Positions 1 to 9,725 of a stretch of 64,000 nt of DNA are shown here, piece after piece. A program made the position numbers and the translations under genes. How positions within the stretch are numbered: the stretch's first letter is position 1; each line of letters starts with the position of its first letter. The stretch covers positions 1 through 64,000 of the forward strand of contig CAICTM010000035.1 in the NCBI GenBank assembly GCA_903772945.1. Direction: 5' to 3'. Origin of the DNA: Seminavis robusta. Its lineage: Eukaryota > Bacillariophyta > Bacillariophyceae > Naviculales > Naviculaceae. The notes under the pieces are model-generated. The model did no database searches and was not told the origin of the DNA. It was given only the letters and a program-made list of their open reading frames with translations.

Positions 1-893
1 TAAGAAAGAGTAATCTGGGCCTTACCGTGGTGTTATCAACGGTGCGAACCATGAGTGGTTTGTTCTTATTTGAAGAAGCTGGATTGGGATCCCAAAGAAC
101 TTTGCCATGCCACAACGAATGAGAGACATGCTTGCAAGATTTAAGGATACTATTGGGCTTTCTGTCCTAAGGAGAAGATCAATACGATGAAATGTTCCAA
201 GCGAGAAGACGGGTTCTTGTATAAGTATAAACGGTAGGGATATAGGGTAAATTAATCTTATATAAAAAACTTTTATTACTACAACTACCTTTCTGAGATT
301 CGCATTGCACCTCGTACGTCATTCAATGTCAGTCATTGAAAAAAGATCAAGCGTCCAATAAAATCACAGGCGACCCCGAAAAATTAGGAGCCAACTTTTA
401 AAATGTGAAGAACGCAAGGCGACTTTCATGTGCATGTACATGCGTTGACTGTATCCCGTCAATACAATACTAGTCGAATACGTAGACTTCTACAGGGCCT
501 TCTAAGTAATGCGCGCCGGGTATAATTCAAACCTCTGCCCCCATCGGTACCATTACCCCTAAAGCAAATCGTCTCCAGGAGACGAAATAAAGCATTGCCC
601 GTTTCCTTATTCGCGTTTCCCTTTTTCTGTTTTCGATTTTTCAGTCTAGCTAGCTAGTCTAGCTAGCTAGAGTTGGTACAGCACCAGTCATCACGTCACT
701 TTTTGGCCATGCAAAACTGCTGGTGTCAGAGGTCAGAGTGGTTTAGGGATTGCTTCGGAGGAATATCAGCTGCGAGGATTGCTTTCTAAAGAAAGGAGCA
801 GTCTCTCACAATCTGCAGAATCTTCTTTCGCATACCGGTATCGTTGGTCATCAGGATCTTTAGCTTCTAAAGCGCTAACAACGTACCATCTTG
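1..893. other. Upstream intergenic region of the first gene
   Basis: No credible coding region is seen. Positions about 642-671 hold two tandem runs built on the palindromic unit CTAGCTAG. The octamer TACCGGTA occurs at about 834, inside the presumed 5' leader of the gene starting at 894. Overlapping small ORFs on both strands around 766-1006 look like shadows of that gene's leader and N-terminus. Promoter elements cannot be placed from sequence alone. Confidence 0.6.
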
Positions 894-2025
894 ATGATGA
901 ACAAGTTCTTCCTCGCCGCCGCCCTCGGGGCCTTCGTGTCCCGAATGGCATTTGGTCAGGATCTCACCCTTCCTCCCGATCTCACCCAAAATCCTGCTGC
1001 GCCTGACGAAGGAGAAAGTATGGGAGAAGCAAGCATGGGAGAAGCAAGCATGGGAGAAGCAAGCATGGGAGAAGAAATGATGGAATACGGTCTGAATGAG
1101 ACTCTTTGCGGGAACATGACGGAATTCAACATGACTTTCTACAACGAGACTGGTCTCAACTGTAGCAGCAACGAAGAAATCATCGTCGATGACCGTACCG
1201 ATGTCCCCGAGGTGCTCACTGATGCTCCTACAAGGGCACCCATCACTGCTAGTCCAACTACGGCATCACCTACGGCTACTCCCGGCAACCCAACTGGAAC
1301 TCCAACCAGGAACCCCACTCGCAGACCAACTCGCCGTCCGACAAATCGTCCCACTAGGAATCCCACGCGATTTCCTACCGAGGCGCCGTTCTTCACTTTT
1401 TCTCCGACCTTTCCGCGTCCCCCCTCATTCACGTTATTTCCTACTTTGTTCCCTGCTGGACCTCCCATAACACCCCCCATTGCCCCACCAGTTAACCAAA
1501 ACCGTAAGTTGCCATCGTTGAATTATTGTAGTATTACCGACGTCTTGTCGCTTGTCACTGACGCCATGGTCGTCTTCTCTAGCAACGCTCTTCCCAATCA
1601 GCAGTCCGATTGCTCCCCCAATTCAACCACCCAATTTTTCACCACCCACTTCCCCCATTGCTATACCAATTGCTGCTCCAGTGGCTGCCCCGGTTGCTGC
1701 CCCAGTTGCTGCCCCAGTTGCTGCCCCAGTCGCTGCACCAGAGGCTCAACCTTTTGTTGCCCCCTCAAGGCGCTACTATGGACGTGACCGTGAACTGTTG
1801 CGAAAGGAACATTCTGGATGTACCCTTTGTCCCAAGGGACGCACTGTGGGTGCTCCTCAGAAGCTTGTCAAGGGACCGTTGGGACAGGATATGACATGTA
1901 TTGAACTGGCTGTCCTTTACGAATTCTATGAGACAGGTGATGAATGTACTGAATTGAAACACGATTTGAAGAATGCCAATAAGTATTCGCCAGCCAAGCA
2001 CTGTGAATGCCCCGCAGTCGAATAA
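894..2025 (+). CDS. Secreted Pro/Thr-rich protein with Cys-rich C-terminus (2 exons)
   Basis: Two exons, 894-1503 and 1583-2025, give about 350 residues. The 79-bp intron opens with GTAAGT and closes with TTCTCTAG. Splicing (phase 1) joins the N-terminal frame to the frame with the Ala-Pro-Val repeats and the Cys-rich tail; without splicing the ORF runs into unrelated sequence. The start is the first of two ATG codons preceding NKFF. The N-terminus is a clear signal peptide (hydrophobic core FFLAAALGAF). Next come four MGEAS repeats of 15 bp (1019-1076), several N-glycosylation sequons, an NPTRRPT-type linker, a Pro/Phe-rich stretch and a PVAA repeat. The tail has six cysteines in a pattern like the small Cys-rich modules common in secreted stramenopile proteins (seen: CTLC, TC, EC, CEC). 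It is probably secreted or cell-wall associated. Function is not recognised. Confidence 0.8.
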
Positions 2026-3365
2026 ACAAGAGAGCAAAGGAAGACCAAAGGCAATGTATGAGTAGTGTTTTGTGATGTCCAAGCTTCGAAGCAAGAAGCG
2101 TGTTGCAGTTTGGGATTTGTTGGGACTGTAGTCAAATTCTTTTAGTGTTTAAAAGTAAAGCCAATAAGTTAAGTGTAAGCCCAACATGGTGTCCACCCAG
2201 CTGGGCTAGCAGTTGAGCCCTACTAGGTGCTGCCACAGCAACGAGCTCTGACGGCAGTGGCGGTGGCCGTGCCAAGTGCTGCACGGGTGGCCGTACCAGT
2301 TGCTGTTCCAGTGGCTGTGCCAATTGCTGCACCGGTGGCCGTACCAGTTGCTGTTCCAGAGGCTGTGCCATGCAGTTCTTGCTGCCACACTATGGCATCA
2401 CCCATGGCTACTCCTGGCAACCCAACTGGAACTACAACCAGGAACCCCACACGCAGACCAACAAGGAACCCCCAAGGAGGCCTACCGCAAGGCCAACTCG
2501 CCGTCCGACAAACCGTCCCACTAGGAGACCCACACGGTTTCCTACCGAGGCCCCGTTCTTCACTTTTTCTCCGACCTTTCCGCTTCCGCCCTCATTGACG
2601 TTGTTTCCTAGTTTGTTCCCTGCTGGACCTCCCATAGGACCCCCCATTGCCCCACCAGTTAACCAAAACCGTAAGTTGCCGTCATTGAAGTATTGTAGTA
2701 TTGCCGACGTCTTGTCGCTTGTCACTGACGCCATGGTTGTCTTCTCTAGCAACGCTCTTCCCAATCAGCAGTCCGATTGCCTCCCCAATTTTTCACCACC
2801 CACTTCCCCCATTGCTATACCAATTTCTGCTCCAGTGGCTGCCCCGGTTGCTGCCCCGGTTGCTGCCCCAGTTGCTGCCCCAGTTGCCGCCCTGGTTGCT
2901 GTCACACGCTACTATGGACGTGATCGTGAACTGTTGTGAAAGGGATGTACCCTTTGTCCCAAGGTACGCACTGTGGGTGCTCCTCAGAAGCTTGTGAAGG
3001 GACCATTGGGACAGGACAGGACATTAAACTGGCCGTCCTTTACGAATTCTATGAGACAGGTGATGAATGTGCTGCATTGAAACGCGATTTGAAGAATGCC
3101 AATAAGCATTCGCCATCCAAGCACTGTGAATGCCCCGCAGTCGAATAAAGAAGAGACCAAAGGAAGACCAAAGGAAGACCAAATGCGGTGTATGAGTAGT
3201 GTTTTGTGATGTCCAAGTTTCCAAGAGAGAAACGTGTTGCAGTTTTGGGATTTGTTAGTACTGTAGTCAAACTCTTTAAAAGCCAAAGAAGTTAAGTGTA
3301 AGCCCAACCTGGAGTCCACCCAGCTATGCTACTAGGTTGAGCCCCTAGTGCTGCCACAGCAATGA
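1250..3365 (+). repeat. Tandem duplication, about 1 kb per unit
   Basis: Unit 1 (about 1250-2240) and unit 2 (about 2395-3365) align through the Thr-Pro linker, the intron, the Cys-rich tail and about 200 bp of 3' flank. The shared flank includes AGTTAAGTGTAAGCCCAAC and the following CACCCAGCT block. The duplication therefore included the gene's 3' region. Unit ends are approximate. Confidence 0.75.
2227..3148 (+). pseudogene. Decayed tandem copy of the secreted Pro/Thr-rich gene
   Basis: This stretch repeats the linker, intron, PVAA repeat and Cys-rich tail of the gene at 894-2025 at high identity. The intron boundaries are preserved (GTAAGT near 2671, TTCTCTAG near 2750), but the copy lacks the signal-peptide exon start. 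A short deletion just after the acceptor puts the spliced product out of frame. An Arg codon of the parent (CGA) is TGA here near 2937, and two of the tail cysteines are lost through small deletions. A block of Ala-Val-Pro repeats precedes the Thr-Pro linker, an order not found in the parent. The final residues (HCECPAVE) are still conserved. Non-functional as written, unless rescued by an unseen alternative transcript. Confidence 0.75.
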
Positions 3366-3673
3366 CCTAGTAGGCAAGTGGTATATCAGAGTGAGCGCAA
3401 TTCTATGGTGCAGTGGAATGTGAACGTGAGTTTTGGGTGGACCGAGTCACTCAATAGGCTGCTGAGCCAAGAGGAAAGTTTTCAAAGTACTGCTGATAGG
3501 TCATGTGGGGGCTGGGACACATGTGGGAATGTATTGGTTGAACGAAGGTGTACAGTACAGCAACCTTAAAAAGGTGAGGGCAAAGGTGAGCAGGGTTTCC
3601 TAGTCCTTGCCAGCTCCGGCAGGTTAGGTGGAACATGAAATTTCCGCTGGAGACCAAGCGTTTCTGTCAATCT
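3149..3673. other. Intergenic region between pseudogene and Arg/Ser-rich gene
   Basis: The first 200 bp match the 3' flank of the upstream gene copy. The rest (about 3370-3670) shows no credible gene. It lies between two convergent genes, so it probably holds both 3' ends. Confidence 0.5.
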
Positions 3674-6478
3674 CTACGGTACTGCTGGGTGTTGGTCACC
3701 CAGCTCCATCATACTACTTCTCCATGGTGAAAGAGACATTCTTCCTCTGCTTCTGGGAGGTGACACAGACATTCTCCTTTGTTGCGCTGACGCTGGGTGA
3801 CCAACACCCAGCTCCATCATACTACTTCTCCGTGGTGAAAGAGACTTTCTTCCTCTGCATCTGGGAGGCAACACAGACTTTCTCCTTTGTTGTGCCGACG
3901 ACTCCGCATTCCTTGTCTCGTCACCACAATGTAAATTGCCTGTGTCGCGCGGTGAAGGGGACGCAGATGATCCTTTGTGATTGTCACAATTATGATGGCG
4001 ACGACTGGATTGGTAGTCGTTTTCAAAGGACTCATGATCCTCTCCGTCTTGGCGGTTTGCCCTCTGTCCCCCCCCTGAGCTTTCACTAGGGTCATGATCT
4101 CGCAACGTGGCCACAGACATTCGCCTGCGACGGTCTAGATGACTTGATTGTTTTGTTTCTTGCTGTGAATCCTCGTGGTCACCTTTGTTCTGATGTGGAC
4201 TACCGTTTCTTGCAAGTGGACTAATAGCACGATGTCTGGGTGGCGAAATGGACATGCGTCGTTGATGTTCTTGACTAGAGCGGTTGCTTTTCATCTTTTG
4301 GTCTCGGTCCTGAGATTCTTTGTCATCATCGTTACTTGAATTGACCAATGCAGGGGTCCTTTCCGTGGACGCATGTTCCTTCATATCAACCTGGTCCCCT
4401 TTGTGGTGGTGCGAACGGTGCTCTCTCCTAGAACGTCCGCTTGTTTCTTGTCCGTGATGATGGTGATTAGACCTTTCTTCCTTATGCTCTTGTGGCGAGT
4501 TTTCACGGCTATGACGACTCCTGCTTTTTGAAGACGGGTCACCGCGCTCGTCACTTTGCTGTGTTCTCCGATGGTGACTACTAGTAGACTTGTCGTCGTC
4601 GCGGCGATGGCGACTAGACTTTTCTTCTTCTCCGAGATCCCGACGATGTGTTGATCGTCTGCTTCTCCCATCGCCCCGACTAGGCCTGTCCTCTTGGTCC
4701 TTGCCATCCTGTGGTGATTTGCGGTTGTGAGGACTAGGGGTAGTAGAATTTTCCCCAAGGTGACGGCGACTTGACGACTTTTCCTCGCTGCGGGGCGGTG
4801 ATCTTCCCTGATGGCTGGACTTGGGATCAAGGTGATCACTGCTATCTTCTTTGTTTTGTTCTTTGTTGTGCCGCGATGACCTATCATCTTTATGGTGGCT
4901 GCTAGCAGGCTTGCCCTCACTGTGGGGTGGTGATCTTCCCTCATGGCTCGACTTGCGATCATGGTGGCCACTGGATTTTTCAATTACTGGTTCTCTGTGG
5001 CGCCGTGGTGACCTGCCATCGTCATGACGACTTGACGATTTTTCCTCGCTCCAGGGTGGTGATCTTCCCCGATGGCTTGACTTGCGATCATTGGAATCAC
5101 TGGACTTTGCTTTGTCTTTCTCTCTGTGGTGCCGTGATGACCTGTAATCATCATCATGGTGACTGCTGGTTGGCTTTTCCTCACTCGAGGGTGGTGATCT
5201 TCCCTGAGGGCTTCTTGGCTTGCGATCAATGTGATCGGTGGACTTTTCCTTGTCTTTTTGTCTGTGGTGGTGCTGTGATGAGTTATCATAGTGGTCCCTC
5301 GACTTCTCTCTGCTTCGTTGATTGTAGTGCCGCGATGACCTGTCGTCTTTGTGGTGAGAAGACTTTTCCATGTGATCTCGACGGTGCGACGTCCTCTCGC
5401 CGTGTTGTGGACTCTTTGTCTCCCGACGTTCCTTTGTTTTGTCATAGGAATGATGATGCTTGTTGTCGGCATGATTATAATGATCGTCTCGATGGCGCCT
5501 GCTCCGATTTTCGGGACTGTGGGACCGTGATACTCGCTTTTGCAGACGGCGATGAGGATGATGACGATGTTTTCGCCCTCGAGGAGACAGGGACCGCGTT
5601 TCCCGTGCGTGCACCGATGTGCTCAGACTGCGCTCCGGTTCCGGACTGGGGCTTTTGTAGTTTTGCTTGTCTTTGGAGATTGCCTTTTGCAGACGTCGCT
5701 TCATTTTTTCATAGTCTGGTTTGTCTTGCGATGTCTCTGTTGTTTCGGGTATTCGAGCAAGTCTGGTTCTGCCTCTGTTATGATTATTGTCGTCCTTGTT
5801 ACGCCTATCAGTTTGCGGATTGGATTGAATGTTTGTTGTCGCACTTTTTTCGGTCTGTGCGTGGAGACGCATGGCTTGGGCCATTTGGAGTTGAAACCTG
5901 TCATTGCTTGACATTTCTTCTCGGTGATTGTTGCTGTTTTCTTGTGGTGCTTGCTCTGTAGTAGATTGCTGTTTCTGTCGTTTCTGTAGTATCAAATCCC
6001 GCTGTGCTCGATAGGATCCCTCCATTCCAGATTGTCCACCCATAACCTTGACATCTTTGAGTTTGGAATTTCTGCTGCAAACGTCGACGAATTCCGTGGT
6101 TGTGAAATCGATATTGTGGATCCGCAAGGTGGTCAAGTTTTTGGCTCGTTCCACCATGGCGACGACAGCAGCGAGTATCTTGTCATTGCCTCTGGCATTT
6201 CTGGGAAAATCCACCTGTACCATGGTCAGTCGTTGTAGCATTCCAATTTGAATGAATAGTTCGTGTATTTGTGTCGGATCCAGCAGCTTGAGAAAGCCAT
6301 CCGTGACAATGACAGCCCATACGGTAGCATCGGCGGTAAAGGCATCAATCACCAAATTCCACAGATCCACACTGGTATCCAACACCAATAGCTCTAGCTC
6401 TTTTTCTTTCTCTTCTTGCGGGGGCTGGTTGCTATTATTATCATTGTCATTCTTGTCATCCTGTTGCCAAAAGTTCAT
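3674..6478 (-). CDS. Large Arg/Ser/His-rich protein with LRR-like N-terminus
   Basis: A single open frame of about 934 residues. The first ATG of the frame (6478) precedes NFWQQDDK; codons upstream stay open but contain no ATG. Residues about 20-150 look folded, with LRR-like spacing of leucines (LTMVQVDF, LTTLRIHNIDF, LKDVKVMGG). From about residue 250 the protein is low complexity: dense SSRH, RKSSHRGRSPP and HHRE repeats of 25-35 residues, rich in Arg, Ser and His. This resembles the RS domains of splicing-associated proteins, but no RRM is visible. The C-terminus ends in two 36-residue repeats (QQRR-SV-PP...SPRRSSMMELG). It is head-to-head with the VTT gene at 6941. A nuclear speckle or RNA-processing role is inference from composition only. 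Confidence 0.7.
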   Translation of the reverse strand: MNFWQQDDKNDNDNNSNQPPQEEKEKELELLVLDTSVDLWNLVIDAFTADATVWAVIVTDGFLKLLDPTQIHELFIQIGMLQRLTMVQVDFPRNARGNDKILAAVVAMVERAKNLTTLRIHNIDFTTTEFVDVCSRNSKLKDVKVMGGQSGMEGSYRAQRDLILQKRQKQQSTTEQAPQENSNNHREEMSSNDRFQLQMAQAMRLHAQTEKSATTNIQSNPQTDRRNKDDNNHNRGRTRLARIPETTETSQDKPDYEKMKRRLQKAISKDKQNYKSPSPEPERSLSTSVHARETRSLSPRGRKHRHHPHRRLQKRVSRSHSPENRSRRHRDDHYNHADNKHHHSYDKTKERRETKSPQHGERTSHRRDHMEKSSHHKDDRSSRHYNQRSREKSRDHYDNSSQHHHRQKDKEKSTDHIDRKPRSPQGRSPPSSEEKPTSSHHDDDYRSSRHHREKDKAKSSDSNDRKSSHRGRSPPWSEEKSSSRHDDGRSPRRHREPVIEKSSGHHDRKSSHEGRSPPHSEGKPASSHHKDDRSSRHNKEQNKEDSSDHLDPKSSHQGRSPPRSEEKSSSRRHLGENSTTPSPHNRKSPQDGKDQEDRPSRGDGRSRRSTHRRDLGEEEKSSRHRRDDDKSTSSHHRRTQQSDERGDPSSKSRSRHSRENSPQEHKEERSNHHHHGQETSGRSRREHRSHHHKGDQVDMKEHASTERTPALVNSSNDDDKESQDRDQKMKSNRSSQEHQRRMSISPPRHRAISPLARNGSPHQNKGDHEDSQQETKQSSHLDRRRRMSVATLRDHDPSESSGGGQRANRQDGEDHESFENDYQSSRRHHNCDNHKGSSASPSPRDTGNLHCGDETRNAESSAQQRRKSVLPPRCRGRKSLSPRRSSMMELGVGHPASAQQRRMSVSPPRSRGRMSLSPWRSSMMELGDQHPAVP
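3684..3900 (-). repeat. 108-bp direct repeat with hairpin at each unit edge
   Basis: Two copies of a 108-bp (36-codon) unit form the 3' end of the Arg/Ser-rich coding region. Each unit is marked by an 8-bp perfect stem GCTGGGTG/CACCCAGC with a 5-nt loop, at 3684-3704 and 3792-3812. The two loops are reverse complements of each other (TTGGT and ACCAA). Confidence 0.85.
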
Positions 6479-6940
6479 ACTCTTTCCTGGTTGTGCAGGT
6501 GGTATGTCGCTCCGCAAAACCTGTCAACATGCAACAGCAAACATGCTGTGACATGTTCCGGTATCGGATGCAGAATGCAAGCAGAAGCACGCTGCTGGTT
6601 CGAAGGCTCAACGCGTAGCGGAAGATTTCCATTGTCTGTTGTCATGCAGCTGATGACGTCAGTATCCCAGTCAGAAGTTAACCCTAATATTAACGAGTCC
6701 CGGCTAAGGCTCGGAGCAAAATTTTTCGTGAGAATCGAATCTCAGAAGGAAAATGCCAAATCGGAGGACATCCTCATTTTCAATTGAAAGCAAGGCTGTA
6801 ACCAGCATTGATTCAATCTTGTTGCGCTGCCAAGTAAAGAGCACCCATCGGAAAGACCCAAGGCCAACAGAATAGAAAGCAAACAATACTGTACGATCAT
6901 TTAGTGTAGTTGATAATAAACAACAATCAGCAAGTCGACA
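6479..6940. promoter_or_regulatory. Divergent promoter region (inferred)
   Basis: This 462-bp spacer separates two genes transcribed away from each other (start codons at 6478 minus and 6941 plus), so it must hold both 5' leaders. No TATA box or named element can be assigned with confidence. Confidence 0.4.
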
Positions 6941-8335
6941 ATGACAGTTGGCACTAAAAAGCCGTCTAACCACGATAGTCCTCCACCCTTTCTCCCTCTG
7001 GAAGAAGTGTACGAGCCGGAGAACAGCAGTCTGTTGCTCCTCGATGAAGTGGATAATAACAACAATTTGAAGGGTCACAAGCGCAGCAAACGGGAAAAAG
7101 ACGTCGACAATACCACGGATAATATCAAACGAGCCGTGGGTATCTTGATTGCGCTGCTCGTCTTGTTTCTCCTCTACGATGCCATTTTTCGACCACCCGA
7201 AAAGCGATTCATCAAACCCGATGCCAGCGATCGATTCTTGCGATGGGTACAGCATCATCCCGTACGAGGAATTGTCGCATTCATGCTGGTCATTGCCATG
7301 GCAGTGGTTCTCCTCTTGCCCGTAGGGACACCCCTCACCATTGGATGTGGCTTTGTCTACAAATCGGCATACGGATGGAAACTAGGAGTCTTTATTGCCA
7401 CCATGGTGTCCATGCTGGGATCAGGGGCTGGGGCCGTCGCATGCTTCTTGTTGGGAAGATATTTACTCAGAGATCACGTACGAACCTGGATTGTCAAATA
7501 TCCACTCTTTGTCGCCATTGATATTGGTAAGTGCCGTACTGCTTGCATTGAATTGTTGGATTATACCCCCGCGTTATTGGCGTGGATACCCCTTGTGTCT
7601 TATCTATCTGTTGACTCGACCTATTTTATTACGACTTGATTACACAACAACAACCACCACAGCCGCTGCAGAACATGGTCTCAAGATTCTAGCCATGCTC
7701 TACTTGACACCCATTGCTCCGTTGGGACCACTCAGTTACGTGTCCGGGACAACATCCATGGCACTCTCCCATTTTGCACTCGCAAAGGTCGCATCCCTGC
7801 CCATTTTGACGCTCTACGTTTTCATTGGGGCATCGGCTGGAGCACTCGTGGCCGCTTCCGCCAGTCGAGATGCCGGACATTTGGAAGAAAATGCACAAAA
7901 ATTGGAAGAGAATCCTACCCTCATTCTATTTGGCATTATTATCAGTGTCGTCATGATTTCCACCATTTCTGTCTACATTAAAAAGGAACTGTTCAAGGTA
8001 CGAACATGTATATTACAACAAAAGCAACAACAAACTGCAATCGATACAATCAGGATATCATCATCTCTCTCACACTTGACTTATTTGCTTACTCACTTAC
8101 TTGCTTGCTTGGGTTCCAGATTTTGGAACGGGAAAAGAGAAAAGTCAAAATACTACCCACCACGTCATCGTTCGAGTCCGACTCGGATATAGATGAGGAC
8201 ATGGTTACCGATGAGATATTTGATATTGACATTGGTACCATGTCACCAGGATCCAGCAAGCCGATTCGTCAGCGAGTGGTTTCGACGGACAGTCGACAAC
8301 ATCAGGATATGAATCCACCATTACAGCATGCATAG
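6941..8335 (+). CDS. TVP38/TMEM64-type VTT (DedA) membrane protein, 3 exons
   Basis: Exons 6941-7526, 7663-7997 and 8120-8335 give about 378 residues. Intron 1 starts GTAAGT. Its acceptor could be 7662 or, nine bases on, 7671; the first gives FVAIDIAAAEHGLKI, which fits the family better. Intron 2 runs GTACGA to TTCCAG in phase 0. A cytosolic N-terminus of about 60 residues is followed by several hydrophobic segments. The family hallmark is GSGAGAVACFLLGRYL, with the later LTPIAPLGPLSYVSGTTSM re-entrant half. The last exon is an acidic cytosolic tail. VTT proteins (TVP38, TMEM41B, VMP1, DedA) reside in ER/Golgi or other membranes, and several are lipid scramblases. The family call is strong; substrate and compartment are not shown by the sequence. 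Confidence 0.88.
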
Positions 8336-9725
8336 CGGGGGAACTTTTCAAATTTCAGGGAGGTGACGACGACGTCTGTTGGATGGAGTCTTTTCCCCTT
8401 CGGAATCAATCTATATTCTATTTGACGACAATCCATTGGCAGACTGATGTTCTGACCGTGTCCTATTATTGTATACTAACACTCATTCAATCAATCAATC
8501 AATCATACACACGCTGCCTCGAGTGTGCTGCCTGCACCACAAAGTGTGCCTATCCCATTCGAAGTTTTAAAATATTATCGTGGAGAAGGCGCCAGACGCA
8601 CAGCTTTTAGAAAAAGGAACGAAGAACCTTCTTTGGTTTAGGTTGTAGACCAATATGGAATGATGAATGATTCGAAACAAACCCCAACGGGGACGACCGA
8701 ACACGAAGTAGAAATTCATAGAAACGCATTTGATCACTTGAAGGAGCTAACTGGGAGCTACCGTATACCGGTACTGGAGGAGCTAGGAAGGGTTATCGAA
8801 AAGCCACACTTACTAGCCAGACCAATCTCAAGACCTCGACACCTGGGCTACTCCACCAATCACGCCTGGAACAAACACTAATGATGAGCTCACCCTGCTA
8901 GCTAGATAGGCTCAGCCCTGTCTCCTGACCAACTCGATGACCAATAAATCCGGAGGGAGGCGGCGCCAGTTTCCAGGTTTCTAATAATCATGGGCTCTGG
9001 ACCGTTCGACGGTTTTCGCTCAGGTTTTAAAAAAACTCAAAATTTTGCAGTTGAACCATCCCCATAAACATTCCCTTAAAACATTCCCTTAAATCCTTAA
9101 CATTGCCTTAAATCAACATTCCCCTAACAACATTCCCTTAACGCTTCGAAACATTCCTCTAAGCCTTCATGTAAACCCCATAGAACATTCCCTTAAAAAA
9201 ATAAACATTCCCTTAAATAATCATTCCCTTAAAACATTCCCCTAAATCCTCAACATTCCCTTAAAGCTTCAACATTCCCTTAACCAGAACCACGATTTGA
9301 GCAGTTTTTAAACCTGAGCAAAAACCGTCGGACGGTCCTGGACCAGCTGAAGATTTAGTGATAAATATTCAACTTCAAAAAAAGCTACCTACCTTCTACC
9401 CTTTTTACTCGTACCGGTAGTAGAACTACATGAAGAGCACCGTTGGCATTCTGCTGTCTGATTGGTGGTCACTTCAATCCCAGGGAAGCAGTTTCATGCC
9501 ACCACGAATCTTTTCTCTTCCAACCAACGGTCAATGGAGGCGATGCAACCAAGGTTCCAAGAAGACTTACAGAACTTGACCTTGAACATCACACACCAAG
9601 CTAGCTAGCTGTGAGAGGAGATTGAAAAAGTCTTTGGCTGGGTTAAGATAGGATACCCTTACTCGGTAGGCGTTGAGTAGGTTGTCCGCGAACCGCAAAA
9701 GAAGGCAAAGCACCCGTGGCAGCAG
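8336..9725. other. Intergenic region with foldback element
   Basis: About 1.4 kb between the VTT gene and the phospholipase D gene. Apart from the foldback element at 8994-9346, no gene is credible; a 73-codon ORF at 8660-8881 has no recognisable features. A TACCGGTA palindrome occurs at about 8766 and again at about 9413, with CTAGCTAG runs at about 8897 and 9600. Confidence 0.5.
8994..9346. mobile_element. Foldback/MITE-like element with internal 13-bp repeat array
   Basis: The two ends are imperfect inverted repeats of about 40 bp. The left arm contains CGACGGTTTTCGCTCAGGTT; the reverse complement of the right arm contains CGACGGTTTTTGCTCAGGTT. Both arms end outward in a CTGG-ACCG motif. 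Between them about 12 copies of ACATTCCCTTAAA (with small variants) lie at irregular short spacing, about 9067-9285. There is no coding capacity and no clear target duplication. This fits a non-autonomous DNA transposon or a foldback element; the parent element is not in the window. Confidence 0.6.

Noticed and set aside
4927-5961. 344-codon plus-strand ORF
   Set aside because: It is antisense to the Arg/Ser/His-rich gene; its Cys/His/Asp-rich reading is the mirror of the repeat codons, with no domain.
8660-8881. 73-codon ORF upstream of the foldback element
   Set aside because: Composition is unremarkable and no homology is recognised; it is probably chance.
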